From positions 682,001-746,000 of the forward strand of contig NZ_VFPV01000002.1 of NCBI RefSeq assembly GCF_006716905.1: 64,000 nucleotides of DNA, written 5' to 3'. Below, one piece after another: positions 41,533 through 50,626 of this stretch. This DNA comes from Acidovorax temperans. Its GTDB lineage: Bacteria > Pseudomonadota > Gammaproteobacteria > Burkholderiales > Burkholderiaceae_C. The first letter of the stretch is position 1; the number at the start of each line of letters is the position of its first letter. A program made the position numbers and the translations under genes. The notes beneath the pieces were generated by a model. The model ran no database searches and had not been told where the DNA came from. It saw nothing but the letters and a program-made list of their open reading frames with translations.

Positions 41533-42453
41533 TCATGCTTGCGCCTTCTGGGCCCGCAGTGCGCTCTGAATGGCACCGCTGAGTTTCCTGGCGTATTCGG
41601 GGTCTGTGGCGTAGCCCGCCTTCTGAAGTTCGGCGGCATAGGCCACGGCAGAGCCAGTCCGGGCCGTGGCCTGGGCTTTTTCGTAGCGGGGGTTGTCGGT
41701 GATGAGCCGGGCGTAGTCGCGGAACGAATCTTCGTACGAGTCGTAGGCGCGGAACTTGGCCACCACCTTGCGGGGCACGCCGTTGATGTATTCGGTGGTG
41801 GTGACCTCGGCCACCTTGCCCGTCCAGCCCTTGCCTGCCTTGATGCCGAACAGGTTGAACGAAGTGGAGCCGTCCTTGTTGCGGATTTCGCTGCGGCCCC
41901 AGCCGGTTTCGTGGCCTGCCTGGCCCAGCATGAAGCTGGCAGGAATGCCGCTTTCCTTGGCCACGGCTTCGGCCGTGCTGCTCAGGTGCTGCACAAAATC
42001 GTCACGCCCCTTGGGGGCGGGCGTGGTGGTGTTGATGGGGCTGACTGCCCCCTTGGTGGCCACGCCAGCGCGGCCCGTGACTTGCGGCAGGCTCAGCGTG
42101 GAAGGCACCGAGAAGGTGGGCTCTGCCACACCCATCTGGCGCGAGAGTTGCCGTGCAATCGCTTCCGACAAGCCCCCAGGCTGCCCAGACATCTGCACCG
42201 ACAGTTGCTGGTCCAGCATGTCCGAGCCCAGGTCGCCCTGGGCGCCGTCGAGCAGGCCCGACTTCATGGTGGCCTCGCGCATGCTTTTGATCAGCTCGCG
42301 CATGAACAGCGACTCGAACTGCTTTGCGGCTTCCTTGGCCGCATCGGGGCTGTTTTGCCCCGCTTCCAGCTTGAGGTTGTTGAGCGAGCGCGTGTCCACC
42401 GCCAGCGCCTGGCGGGCGCTGCTGGGAGCAGACGAGGGCAGGGTCAGGGCCAT
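41533..42453 (-). CDS. flgJ: flagellar rod-capping muramidase FlgJ
   Basis: A 306-residue two-domain FlgJ. The N-terminal rod-binding domain (residues 25-110: A-A-K-Q-F-E-S-L-F-M-R-E-L-I) caps the growing rod. The C-terminal glucosaminidase-type domain opens a hole in peptidoglycan, with the catalytic Glu in G-H-E-T-G-W-G near residue 181. Its start lies one base after flgI. Confidence 0.95.
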   Translation of the reverse strand: MALTLPSSAPSSARQALAVDTRSLNNLKLEAGQNSPDAAKEAAKQFESLFMRELIKSMREATMKSGLLDGAQGDLGSDMLDQQLSVQMSGQPGGLSEAIARQLSRQMGVAEPTFSVPSTLSLPQVTGRAGVATKGAVSPINTTTPAPKGRDDFVQHLSSTAEAVAKESGIPASFMLGQAGHETGWGRSEIRNKDGSTSFNLFGIKAGKGWTGKVAEVTTTEYINGVPRKVVAKFRAYDSYEDSFRDYARLITDNPRYEKAQATARTGSAVAYAAELQKAGYATDPEYARKLSGAIQSALRAQKAQA

Positions 42454-42454
42454 G

Positions 42455-43597
42455 TCAGATCACCTCCAGCTCCGCGTTCAGAGCGCCAGCGGCCTTGATG
42501 GCCTGCAAGATGGCCAGCAGGTCCTGCGGTGTGGCACCCAGCTGGTTCAAGGCGCGCACCACATCGGCCAGTTGGGCCGAGGGCGGCATCTGGATGATGT
42601 TGCCGGGCTCCTGGTTGATGGTGATGTCGCTCTTTTGCGTGACCACCGTTTGCCCCTGCGACAGCGGATTGGGCTGGCTGATGACCGGGGTGGAACTGAT
42701 GGTGATGGACAAGTTGCCGTGCGCAATGGCGCACGAGCCCAGCGTGACGGCCTGGTTGAGCACGATGGAGCCCGTGCGGGCGTTGATGACCACCTTGGCC
42801 GTGGGCACGCTGTTTTCCAGGGGCAGCTCTTCCAGGTCGGCGATGAAGCCCACGCGGGCACCGGGGTCCTGAGGTGCGCGTACCTGCACGGTGCGGCCGT
42901 CAATGGCGGTGGCCAGGCCGTTGCCCAGCTTGGCGTTGATGGCTTGGGCCACCTTGCGGGCGGTCTGGAAGTCTGAGGCGTTCAGGCCCAGGTTGATGGT
43001 GTCGCTGTCATGCAGTGGCGTGGGCACGGTGCGCTCGACCTGCGCGCCCTGCGGAATGCGGCCAGCCGCGAGGTGGTTGATCTGCACCTTGCTGCCGCCT
43101 GCCGACGCCCCGGCGCCACCCACCACCAGGTTGCCCTGGGCCAAAGCGTAGACCTCGCCATCGGCACCGCGCAGCGGCGTGGTGATGAGGGTGCCGCCCT
43201 TGAGCGACTTGGAGTTGCCCATGGAAGACACGTTCACGTCCAGCATCTGCCCCGGCTGCGCAAACGCGGGCAACTGGGCGGTGACGATGACGGCTGCCAC
43301 GTTCTTGAGCTGCAACTGCGAGGCCGTGCCCGGCGGCAGGGGGATGCCCATTTGCTGCAGGTAGTTGGACATGGCCTGCGTGGTGTAGGGCATCTGCGTG
43401 GTCTGGTCGCCTGTGCCGTCCAGCCCCACCACCAGACCATAGCCGGTGAGCTGGTTGCTGCGCACGCCTTGCACGGCCGCCACTTCCTTGATGCGCAATG
43501 CGTGCGCTGCAGGCGATGCCGCCGCCAGCACTGCGGCCAGCAAGAGCCAGAGTGCGCGCAGGCTGCGCGACCAAACGGAGTGGGACGAGGCTTTCAT
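42455..43597 (-). CDS. flgI: flagellar P-ring protein
   Basis: FlgI forms the P ring around the rod in the peptidoglycan layer. The 380-residue precursor has a signal peptide (L-W-L-L-L-A-A-V-L-A-A-A-S-P-A-A-H-A) and the conserved mature start R-I-K-E-V-A-A-V-Q-G-V-R, then L-T-G-Y-G-L-V-V-G-L-D-G-T-G-D. I chose the ATG at 43597, though 43606 is also possible. A 297-base gap separates it from flgH and holds an AGCGCT-type repeat. Confidence 0.95.
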   Translation of the reverse strand: MKASSHSVWSRSLRALWLLLAAVLAAASPAAHALRIKEVAAVQGVRSNQLTGYGLVVGLDGTGDQTTQMPYTTQAMSNYLQQMGIPLPPGTASQLQLKNVAAVIVTAQLPAFAQPGQMLDVNVSSMGNSKSLKGGTLITTPLRGADGEVYALAQGNLVVGGAGASAGGSKVQINHLAAGRIPQGAQVERTVPTPLHDSDTINLGLNASDFQTARKVAQAINAKLGNGLATAIDGRTVQVRAPQDPGARVGFIADLEELPLENSVPTAKVVINARTGSIVLNQAVTLGSCAIAHGNLSITISSTPVISQPNPLSQGQTVVTQKSDITINQEPGNIIQMPPSAQLADVVRALNQLGATPQDLLAILQAIKAAGALNAELEVI

Positions 43598-43717
43598 GGC
43601 TTCCATTGTGGTCGGCCATGGCAAGAACTAAAACCCAAAAAGAAGCCGGTTCACCGGTCTATTGCCTCGGATGGCGCTGCGCTGCTGGCACGCGCCCAGC
43701 GCATGCCCTGCGCGGAG

Positions 43718-43778
43718 AATTTCAATAAAAATGCCACCCGGCGCTTATGTATCAAGCGCGGGTAGCTATCAAAATATG
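43718..43778. repeat. AGCGCT-type repeat copy 7, between flgH and flgI
   Basis: The segment aataaaaatgccacccggcg followed by cttatgtatcaagcgcgggtagctatcaaaat resembles the intergenic copies. It lies inside the flagellar operon, where it could reduce read-through from flgH into flgI. The gap 43598-43894 holds no other feature. Confidence 0.5.
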
Positions 43779-43894
43779 AGTGATTGGCGGGGCCGGTGCT
43801 AGCGGGTGGCGCGACCACCATGGTGTGCCGCGCGCGGCCGCCGAGCCTTCATGCCGGCCCCGGCAGCGCGCGAAGCGACCGAAGCAGGCCCCGT

Positions 43895-44629
43895 TCAGAA
43901 CGGTGTGACCTTGTTGAAGAAGCGGCCCAGCCAGCCCATGGCCTGGGCTTCGCTTTGCGCGCCCCGGCCACGCGATTCCACGCGCACATTGGCCACCTGG
44001 GTGGAATTGATGACGCTGCCCGGCTGCATTGCGCGGGGGTCGATGGTGCCGGAAAACCGCAGCACGTCCACGTTCTGGTTCACGCCAATCTGCTTTTCGC
44101 CCGCCACCACCAGGTGTCCGTTGGGCAGCACGTCGATCACGGTGGCGGTGATGGAGCCCTGGAAGGTGTTGGCGCTTTCCGTGCCGCCCTTGCCCGAGAA
44201 GGTGTTACCCGAGCTGGCGCCCAGGCTGAGCTTGTCGGTGAGGGTGGCCTTGGCGAATGGCAAGGCCGTGACGCCGCCGCTGACTTCGGAGCTGCGGTCT
44301 ACTGTGGACGATGAAGCCTGCTTGGCGGTCACTGTCTCCACGATCTGGATGGTCACCAAATCACCCACCAGCCGTGCGCGCCGGTCTTCGAACGAAGGGC
44401 GGTAGCTGGCTGCGTTGTACAGGCTGCCGGTGGCGGGCGCAGGCGCAGCGCGGGGGGCGACGGTGAGTTGTAGCGGGGCCGTGGGCAGGATGTCCACCGG
44501 GGGCGGTGGCGACATGCTGGCGCAGCCGGTGGCCAAAGCCACCAGGGCGATGCTGGCGCTGACGGCCAGCGTTCTGCGTGCGGTGCCCTGGGTGCTGAGG
44601 GCCATCAGGGTGAATGCGGTGCGGTTCAT
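43895..44629 (-). CDS. flgH: flagellar L-ring lipoprotein
   Basis: FlgH forms the L ring in the outer membrane. The 244-residue precursor has a lipoprotein signal ending in A-L-A-T-G-C with the lipid-carrying cysteine at residue 36. The body contains the family segments R-L-V-G-D-L-V-T-I-Q-I-V-E and L-P-N-G-H-L-V-V-A-G-E-K. It starts 27 bases after flgG. Confidence 0.94.
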   Translation of the reverse strand: MNRTAFTLMALSTQGTARRTLAVSASIALVALATGCASMSPPPPVDILPTAPLQLTVAPRAAPAPATGSLYNAASYRPSFEDRRARLVGDLVTIQIVETVTAKQASSSTVDRSSEVSGGVTALPFAKATLTDKLSLGASSGNTFSGKGGTESANTFQGSITATVIDVLPNGHLVVAGEKQIGVNQNVDVLRFSGTIDPRAMQPGSVINSTQVANVRVESRGRGAQSEAQAMGWLGRFFNKVTPF

Positions 44630-44656
44630 GGCAGGCTTTCTTCAGGCGGCGCGGGC

Positions 44657-45439
44657 TCAGAGCTGGCTCAGCTTGGCCAGCATCTGGTCGGTGGTGGAGA
44701 TGGCCTTGGAATTCATCTCGTAGGCGCGCTGCGTCTGGATCATGTTCACCAGCTCTTCCACCACGTTCACGTTGGAAGACTCCAGAAAGCCCTGCTTGAT
44801 GATGCCCAGCCCGTTGGTGCCAGGCGTGCCCTGCTGGGGCTGGCCCGAGGCTGCAGATTCCTTGAACAGGTTTTGCCCGATGGGCTCCAGGCCGCCCGCA
44901 TTCACAAACCCCGACATGGCCAGGTTGCCCAGAGGCTGGGGCTGGGTGTTGCCCGGCACGGTGGCGCTCACGGCGCCGTCGTTGCTGATGCTGATGTTGG
45001 TGGCGTTGGGCGGAATGGTGATGCCGTTGGCCACCGGCAGGCCACCCGAGGTGACCAGGCGGCCCTGGGCGTCCACCTTGAAGGAGCCATCTCGGGTGTA
45101 GCCGATGGTGCCGTCGGGCATGGTCACTTCAAAGAAGCCGTTGCCGTTGATGGCCACGTCCAGGCTGTTCTTGGACTCTTGCAGGCTGCCCTGCTCGAAG
45201 TTGCGGCCAATCGACACCGTGCGCGCACCCAGGCCCATGTGCAGCCCGGTGGGCAGCTGGTTTTGCTCTGTGGCGGCAGCGCCCACCTGGCGGTAATTCT
45301 GGTAGGCCAGGTCTTCCACGTTGGCAAAGTTGCGCTTGAAGCCGGTAGTGGAGACGTTGGACAGATTGTGCGAATGCAGATCGATCTTGGTCTGCTGCAC
45401 GGTCATGCCGGACTTGGCGGTGTAGAGGGCGGTGAACAT
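44657..45439 (-). CDS. flgG: flagellar distal rod protein
   Basis: FlgG, 260 residues, builds the distal rod. The N-terminus M-F-T-A-L-Y-T-A-K-S-G-M and H-N-L-S-N-V-S-T-T-G-F-K-R (with H in place of the usual N) and the C-terminus N-V-V-E-E-L-V-N-M-I-Q-T-Q-R-A-Y-E match the family. Length is normal. It lies 45 bases after flgF. Confidence 0.95.
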   Translation of the reverse strand: MFTALYTAKSGMTVQQTKIDLHSHNLSNVSTTGFKRNFANVEDLAYQNYRQVGAAATEQNQLPTGLHMGLGARTVSIGRNFEQGSLQESKNSLDVAINGNGFFEVTMPDGTIGYTRDGSFKVDAQGRLVTSGGLPVANGITIPPNATNISISNDGAVSATVPGNTQPQPLGNLAMSGFVNAGGLEPIGQNLFKESAASGQPQQGTPGTNGLGIIKQGFLESSNVNVVEELVNMIQTQRAYEMNSKAISTTDQMLAKLSQL

Positions 45440-45484
45440 GGCGATTTCCTTGAGGGCGGTTCAGCGTGGGCGTGGGGCCGACGG

Positions 45485-46225
45485 TCAGCCGTTGAGGCTG
45501 AGCAGCTGGGCGGCTGATTTGTCGTTGGTTTCGGCCGTTTGCAGAAGCCGCATCTGTTGTTCGAACTGGCGGGAGGCTGCGATCATGCCGACCATGCTCT
45601 CCACCGGGTTCACGTTGGAGCCTTCGAGCGCACCGCTGAGCATGCGCGCTGCTGCATCGTTGGGCATGGGCTCACCCGAGGCGGTGCGAAACAGCCCGTC
45701 GTCGCCGCGCTTGAGCGGGTCTTCCGCCGTGGGAGAAGCCAGCTTGAGCCGGCCTACTGCAGCGGGCGGCTGGCCTGCGGCCTTGGCGGTGATGGTGCCG
45801 TCGGCGCCCAGGGTCACTTCGGCGCCCTGGGGAATGTCGATGGGTGCGCCACCGTCAGACAGCACAGGCAGGCCCGAAGGCGTGACCAGCTGGCCCGCGG
45901 CCGAGACGTTGAACGAGCCCGCACGGGTGTAGGCCTCCAGGCCATCGAGCCCCTGCACGGCAAACCAGGCGTTGCCCATGGCCATCGCGTCCAGGCTGCG
46001 CCCGGTGGTCTTGGCGGGGCCAGCGGTGTTCAGGTAACCCGACGTGGCTTCCAGCGCGAACACGCGGGTGGTGGAGCCGTCGCCCTGCATCGGCACCGAG
46101 CGGAAGGTGGACATCTCTGCCCGAAAGCCGTTGGTGGACGCATTGGCCAGGTTGTTGGCCAGCACCGACTGCCGGTGGGCAGCGGCGTTGGCACCTGTCA
46201 TGGTGGTGTAGATGATGCGGTCCAT
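45485..46225 (-). CDS. flgF: flagellar proximal rod protein FlgF
   Basis: FlgF, 246 residues, is a proximal rod subunit. The start M-D-R-I-I-Y-T-T-M-T-G-A and the motif L-A-N-N-L-A-N-A-S-T-N-G-F-R, with the end N-P-V-E-S-M-V-G-M-I-A-A-S-R-Q-F-E, are typical. A 194-base gap with a GC-rich dispersed repeat separates it from flgE. Confidence 0.95.
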   Translation of the reverse strand: MDRIIYTTMTGANAAAHRQSVLANNLANASTNGFRAEMSTFRSVPMQGDGSTTRVFALEATSGYLNTAGPAKTTGRSLDAMAMGNAWFAVQGLDGLEAYTRAGSFNVSAAGQLVTPSGLPVLSDGGAPIDIPQGAEVTLGADGTITAKAAGQPPAAVGRLKLASPTAEDPLKRGDDGLFRTASGEPMPNDAAARMLSGALEGSNVNPVESMVGMIAASRQFEQQMRLLQTAETNDKSAAQLLSLNG

Positions 46226-46312
46226 AACGCCATGTTCCTTTCAGTTCCCTGCGATCCCGCACGCCGTCCACTGCGCATGCAGCTGGCGCGGCCCAAGCCA
46301 GCGCAGCCGCGC

Positions 46313-46418
46313 AAGGGCCTGAGCCGGCCGCACCGCCCCGCCGCGCTGGGTGCGTCCCGCTCCCGTAGCGCGCAGCGCGTAGAGAGAGGGGGAAGGCGCG
46401 AAGCGACTCAGGGGGTGT
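46313..46418. repeat. GC-rich dispersed repeat, copy 2
   Basis: It shares the block order of the copy at 15321: ggccgcaccgccccgccgc, a ccgctcccg..gagagggggaaggcg hairpin, and gcgactcagggggtgt. It ends two bases from the flgE stop on the minus strand, so flgE translation or transcription read-through into flgF crosses it. Confidence 0.7.
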
Positions 46419-46419
46419 C

Positions 46420-47874
46420 TCATCTCAAGTTCACCAGGGTGGACAGCACCTGGTCTTGCGTCTTGATGGTCTGTGCATTGGCCTGGTAGGCGCGCTGGGC
46501 GGTTATCATGTTGACCAGCTCGGCCGTCAGGTCCACGTTGGATTCTTCGAGCGCACCAGAGCGCAGCGAGCCGAAGTTGCCGGCGGTGGCCGCGCCCTTG
46601 ACGGGTTGGCCCGACTCGAAAGTTTCCACCCAGTTGTTCCCGCCGATGGAGGCAAGCCCCTGGGTGTTGCGGAAACTGGCCAGCGCCAGCTGCCCTTCGG
46701 CACGGGTGACGCCGTTGGAGTAGCGCGTCATGATCATGCCGTTGTTCTCGATGTTGATGCCTGTCAGCTCACCGGACGCATAGCCGTCCTGCGTCAGCTC
46801 GGACACCGCGAACTTCGCACCGAACTGGGTGGTCTTGCTCAGGTCCAGACTGACGTCGAACTTCGTCGGCGGGTTGTTGGGGTTGGCCTGGCTGGGGTCT
46901 ACCGACAGGTTTAGCTTGAACTCGAATGTGGTCGGTGCCGTTGGATTAACAGTGAAGGTTTCAGTATTCACCACCCAGTCGATAGTCTTATTTGGCGTCA
47001 CCGAGGTGTCTTTGACCTCTGTCCATTTCCATGTGACATCAGACTTCTCAAAGGTACCGTCAGCTTTGCGGGTGGTCCTTATGCCTGCCTCGAAGTTACC
47101 ATCTGAATTTGGCTTCCCCGTGGGCTGCGTCATCCCGATGATGTTGCCGTTGCCGTCCATTTCGATCTTGCCCACAAAGCGGCCGATCACTGGCGGGACG
47201 GCGTTCTTATCATTCAGCTTGTCGTAGATTTCCCAGCTGTTGGAGCCGTTCTTTTGAAAATATAAGTTCACAGGTGTGGGTACACCTTGGGTGTCAAACA
47301 CATTAATGGACGTGCCATAGGTGGAGCGGTCGGCCGGTTGTACTGGTGGCGTGGCTTTGAGGTCGCCAACTGCGGTTGCGTCCAGATTCATGCCCAGCAC
47401 GATGTTTTGCGTCTTTTTGGCAGGGATGGGCTCAGAGGTGGGGAACACCATAGGCACAGGCTCGTTGCTGCGCTGACCCGTCACGGGATTGATGGCGTAG
47501 CCCAGAATTTGTGCCCCATCGTTGGTGACCATGTTGCCCACCTTGTCGAGCTTGAAGTTGCCCGCGCGGGTGTAGGCCTGGGTCTGGTCCGGCAGCTTCA
47601 GCATAAAGAAGCCATTGCCGTTGATGGCCACGTCCAGGTTATTGCCCGTGATGTTCAGATTGCCCTGGGTGAACTGCTGGGCTACGTTGGCCGTCTCCAC
47701 CCCGATACCGGCGCTGGAGCCGCCTGCCGAGCCGATGGCAGAAGCCACCATTTCCGCAAACTCCGCGCGCGAGGCCTTGAAGCCCACGGTGTTGGAGTTG
47801 GCGATGTTGTTGCCGATCACGTCCAGATTCTTGCTGGCGGCGTTCAGGCCGGAGAGGCCTTGTTGAAAACTCAT
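46420..47874 (-). CDS. flgE: flagellar hook protein
   Basis: FlgE polymerises into the flexible hook. The 484-residue protein starts M-S-F-Q-Q-G-L-S-G-L-N-A-A-S-K and continues N-N-I-A-N-S-N-T-V-G-F-K. The C-terminal N-V-D-L-T-A-E-L-V-N-M-I-T-A-Q-R-A-Y is typical, and the middle domains are larger than in enteric FlgE. It has no signal peptide. It follows flgD by 54 bases. Confidence 0.95.
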   Translation of the reverse strand: MSFQQGLSGLNAASKNLDVIGNNIANSNTVGFKASRAEFAEMVASAIGSAGGSSAGIGVETANVAQQFTQGNLNITGNNLDVAINGNGFFMLKLPDQTQAYTRAGNFKLDKVGNMVTNDGAQILGYAINPVTGQRSNEPVPMVFPTSEPIPAKKTQNIVLGMNLDATAVGDLKATPPVQPADRSTYGTSINVFDTQGVPTPVNLYFQKNGSNSWEIYDKLNDKNAVPPVIGRFVGKIEMDGNGNIIGMTQPTGKPNSDGNFEAGIRTTRKADGTFEKSDVTWKWTEVKDTSVTPNKTIDWVVNTETFTVNPTAPTTFEFKLNLSVDPSQANPNNPPTKFDVSLDLSKTTQFGAKFAVSELTQDGYASGELTGINIENNGMIMTRYSNGVTRAEGQLALASFRNTQGLASIGGNNWVETFESGQPVKGAATAGNFGSLRSGALEESNVDLTAELVNMITAQRAYQANAQTIKTQDQVLSTLVNLR

Positions 47875-47928
47875 GGTGTTCTCCTGGGAGGGCGGTGTGT
47901 TCGATGCGGTCGTGGGAAATGGCGGTCG

Positions 47929-48585
47929 TCAGACCATGGCCTTGATGTCGGTGTAGCGGACGGCCTGGCCGTTCGAGAGGTTCAGCATCAGCTGGCCGTC
48001 CTCGGCGCCTGCGGCGACCACCTTCGACAGGGCCAGCGAGGTGGTTCCCACCTGGGTGTTGCCGTTGAGTGCCGTGACCCGGAAGCGCAGCCCATCGGTA
48101 GAGCCTGCGTATTTGCTGCTGTCCCAGTTGAACAGGCGCCGGCCCGCGCCCTGGCCGCCCATGTCCACGGTATCTACGACCTGGCCGTTGGCGTTGACGA
48201 TCTCCACCTTCACACTGGTGGCGGCAGAGGCCAGCTCGAAGCCTCCCTTGCCCGTCTTGTCGTCGATGGTGACGGTGGAGCCTTCGGTCAAGACACTGCG
48301 CCCCACCAGGGCGGTGCCCTGCATGACCTGCAGCGAATTGAACTGCGCCGCCATGCTGGCCATGGTCTGGTTCAGCTGCTGGATGCCAGTCACCGTGTTG
48401 ATCTGCGCCATTTGCGATGTCATCTGGGCGTTGTCCAGAGGATTCATCGGGTTCTGGTTGTTCAGCTGCGCCACCAGCAGTTTCAGAAACCGGTCCTGCG
48501 CTGCCGCCGGATCGGTGTTGGGGTCAGAGGCCTTGGTGCTGCCCGTGGTGGTACCAGCGGTGGCTTGGGTGGGGCTGATGATCAT
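47929..48585 (-). CDS. flgD: flagellar hook-cap protein
   Basis: FlgD, 218 residues, caps the growing hook. The N-terminal F-L-K-L-L-V-A-Q-L-N-N-Q-N-P-M-N-P near residue 33 is the family signature, followed by an Ig-like/tudor region. It lies 27 bases after flgC. Confidence 0.94.
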   Translation of the reverse strand: MIISPTQATAGTTTGSTKASDPNTDPAAAQDRFLKLLVAQLNNQNPMNPLDNAQMTSQMAQINTVTGIQQLNQTMASMAAQFNSLQVMQGTALVGRSVLTEGSTVTIDDKTGKGGFELASAATSVKVEIVNANGQVVDTVDMGGQGAGRRLFNWDSSKYAGSTDGLRFRVTALNGNTQVGTTSLALSKVVAAGAEDGQLMLNLSNGQAVRYTDIKAMV

Positions 48586-48612
48586 GCGGATCTCTCCTGG
48601 ATGCCGGGTCGG

Positions 48613-49017
48613 TTACTGGCCCATTTGCAGGGTCTTGAGGAGCAGCGACTTGGCTGTGTTCATGACCTCGACGTTGTTCTGGTACGAGCGCGAGGCAGAA
48701 ATCATGTTGACCATTTCTTCCACGGCGTTCACGTTGGAGTGGTTCACGTAGCCCTGCTCGTCGGCCAGGGGGTGCGCGGGGGCGTGCACCTTGCGTCCGG
48801 GCGCATCGCTTTCCTTGATGGACGACACACGCACGCCTGCGGCACTGTCGGTACCCATGGGTGTGGTCTGGAAAACCACTTGCCGGGCCTTGTAGGCCTT
48901 GCCATCCGGGCCTGCCACGGCGTCTACGTTGGCCAGGTTGCTGGCCACCACATTCAGGCGCTGCGACTGCGCGCTGATGGCGCTGCCAGACACATTGAAG
49001 ATGGAGAACATGGACAT
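48613..49017 (-). CDS. flgC: flagellar proximal rod protein FlgC
   Basis: FlgC, 134 residues, is a proximal rod subunit. It starts M-S-M-F-S-I-F-N-V-S-G and has V-V-A-S-N-L-A-N-V-D and the C-terminal V-E-E-M-V-N-M-I-S-A-S-R-S-Y. I chose the ATG at 49017 over 49134, which overlaps flgB with an unrelated leader. It lies 28 bases after flgB. Confidence 0.94.
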   Translation of the reverse strand: MSMFSIFNVSGSAISAQSQRLNVVASNLANVDAVAGPDGKAYKARQVVFQTTPMGTDSAAGVRVSSIKESDAPGRKVHAPAHPLADEQGYVNHSNVNAVEEMVNMISASRSYQNNVEVMNTAKSLLLKTLQMGQ

Positions 49018-49045
49018 GGGGTGCCTCGTTGGGTGGTGTTTGCGC

Positions 49046-49510
49046 TTACTGGCCCTGGATGGCGCTGAGCATGGTCTTGGCGTTGCCGTTGATGAAGCGC
49101 AGGGTGGCTTCGTAACGCACCGCGTTGTCCACAAAGTTCGCGCGCTCGCGGTCCAGGTCCACCGAGTTGTTGTCTAGCGCAGGTTGGGTCTGCACGGCAT
49201 AGCCGAGCTTGCCGGGGCCGCCCAGGGTGGAAGCCGAGCCCGAGCCGGTGGTGGTGGCGCGGAAATGCCGGGGGTCCGAGGTGGCGGTGCTGACTGCGGG
49301 CCCCTTGTCTCCGTTCAGAACGGACTTCACATCCGTGCCTGCAGGCGCTTTGGTGGCTTCGCGCAAGGTGCTGGCAAAGTCAAAGTCCCGCGCAACGTAG
49401 CCGGGGGTGTCTGCGTTGGCAATGTTGCTGGCAATGATGCGCTGGCGCTCGGCGCGCAAAATCAGCGCGTTGCCCTGAAAACCCAGCTGGTTGGTCATCT
49501 TGTCAAGCAT
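49046..49510 (-). CDS. flgB: flagellar proximal rod protein FlgB
   Basis: FlgB, 154 residues, is the rod subunit nearest the MS ring and the first gene of the long flgB-flgL operon. It shows I-I-A-S-N-I-A-N-A-D-T-P-G-Y-V-A-R-D-F-D near residue 28 and the C-terminal V-D-L-D-R-E-R-A-N-F-V-D-N-A-V-R-Y. It is divergent from flgA, 299 bases away. Confidence 0.94.
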   Translation of the reverse strand: MLDKMTNQLGFQGNALILRAERQRIIASNIANADTPGYVARDFDFASTLREATKAPAGTDVKSVLNGDKGPAVSTATSDPRHFRATTTGSGSASTLGGPGKLGYAVQTQPALDNNSVDLDRERANFVDNAVRYEATLRFINGNAKTMLSAIQGQ

Positions 49511-49636
49511 GGTTGCCTCACATCCTGTATCGCTTGGCGCCTGGGCCCGGAGCGGGCTTTGGCGTGGTTCGATTATGGAAATGGCAGGTTTTTTCTAAAG
49601 CCCGAAGAACGCGGAAATGGCCGCGCAGTTTCGGGT

Positions 49637-49664
49637 TTTGCAGGTTGCGATGCCGTCCTATAGT
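49637..49664 (+). promoter_or_regulatory. possible sigma-70 promoter of flgA
   Basis: TTTGCA (49637-49642) and TATAGT (49659-49664) are 16 bases apart, upstream of flgA. The match to -35 is moderate. The rest of the gap 49511-49809 holds no gene. Confidence 0.3.
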
Positions 49665-49809
49665 GACGGCGTTGGAATGGGTCTGCGGCCCCTTGCCCGC
49701 CAAAGCCGCCCTCGACCTTGACTGCGTGATTGCCCCGGGCTTGGCTGCTGTCATCGAACCATTCCACCGCGGCGCAGCGGGTTGGCGCCATTACTGGAGA
49801 GTGCTCACC

Positions 49810-50535
49810 ATGCCGTCCCTTTCATTTTTTCGTTGTGCCTGGCTGGCCCTGTCGGCTTTTGTCTTTGCGGGCGCCGCACAGGCGCAAGCCGTGGCCGATC
49901 CGGCCTCAGAGCTCGGCGCGCTCACCCAGCGCTGGCTGGACGACGCCCTGACCCGCAACCAGGCCCCCGGCGCCACGCTGCGCATGGAGGTGAGCGTGGG
50001 CACCCTGGACAGCCGCCTGCGCCTGGCCCCTTGCAGTCGTGTGGAACCTTATCTGCCTGCAGGCTCGCGCCTGTGGGGGCGCACCCGGCTGGGTTTGCGC
50101 TGCGTAGAGGGCAGTTCCGCCTGGAATGTGTTCCTGCCTGTCACCATCAAGGCCTGGGGTCCGGCCTGGGTGCTCACGGGCAATGTCGCCCCCGGCGCGG
50201 TGCTGACGGCCAACGATGCAGCCCAGGCGGAAGTCGACTGGGCCGCAGACGCTGCGCCGGTGCTGGCAAACCCAGAGGCGTGGCTGGGCCAAACGGCCAC
50301 GCGCCAATTGATGGCCGGGCAGGCCTTGCGCCAGTCCATGGTCAAAGCCCCCAGCCTGTTCAAGGCCGGCGCCCAGGTGCGTGTGTCAGCCCAAGGCCCG
50401 GGTTATGCTGTGACTTCTGCAGGTCAAGCGCTGTCTGCCGGCTCTGTCGGGCAGACTGTGCGCGTGAGAATGGACAATGGTCGGATAGTGAGTGGAATTG
50501 TTTCCGAAGATGGAACGGTGACCATCACTCTTTGA
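49810..50535 (+). CDS. flgA: flagellar P-ring chaperone FlgA
   Basis: FlgA is the periplasmic chaperone for P-ring assembly. The 241-residue precursor has a signal peptide (F-V-F-A-G-A-A-Q-A-Q-A) and a C-terminal SAF-like domain with V-R-V-R-M-D-N-G-R-I-V-S-G near the end. I chose the ATG at 49810 (GGAG upstream) over 49513, which would fuse 99 unrelated residues. It is the first gene of a plus-strand unit with flgM and flgN. Confidence 0.92.
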   Translation: MPSLSFFRCAWLALSAFVFAGAAQAQAVADPASELGALTQRWLDDALTRNQAPGATLRMEVSVGTLDSRLRLAPCSRVEPYLPAGSRLWGRTRLGLRCVEGSSAWNVFLPVTIKAWGPAWVLTGNVAPGAVLTANDAAQAEVDWAADAAPVLANPEAWLGQTATRQLMAGQALRQSMVKAPSLFKAGAQVRVSAQGPGYAVTSAGQALSAGSVGQTVRVRMDNGRIVSGIVSEDGTVTITL

Positions 50536-50556
50536 GGATTTGCCCGCATAAACACC

Positions 50557-50583
50557 TAAAGTCCTGCGAAAACGGGTCGAAAA
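50557..50583 (+). promoter_or_regulatory. sigma-28 (FliA) promoter of flgM
   Basis: TAAAGTCC (50557-50564), 11 bases, then GTCGAAAA (50576-50583) closely fits the FliA consensus TAAAGTTT-N11-GCCGATAA, with 6 of 8 matches in the -10 part. It lies 44 bases before the flgM start, so flgM gets a late-class promoter besides read-through from flgA. Confidence 0.7.
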
Positions 50584-50626
50584 CATTGCTACTGAGCCCC
50601 ACATCACCGGGGTGGTGGAGAGAGCG

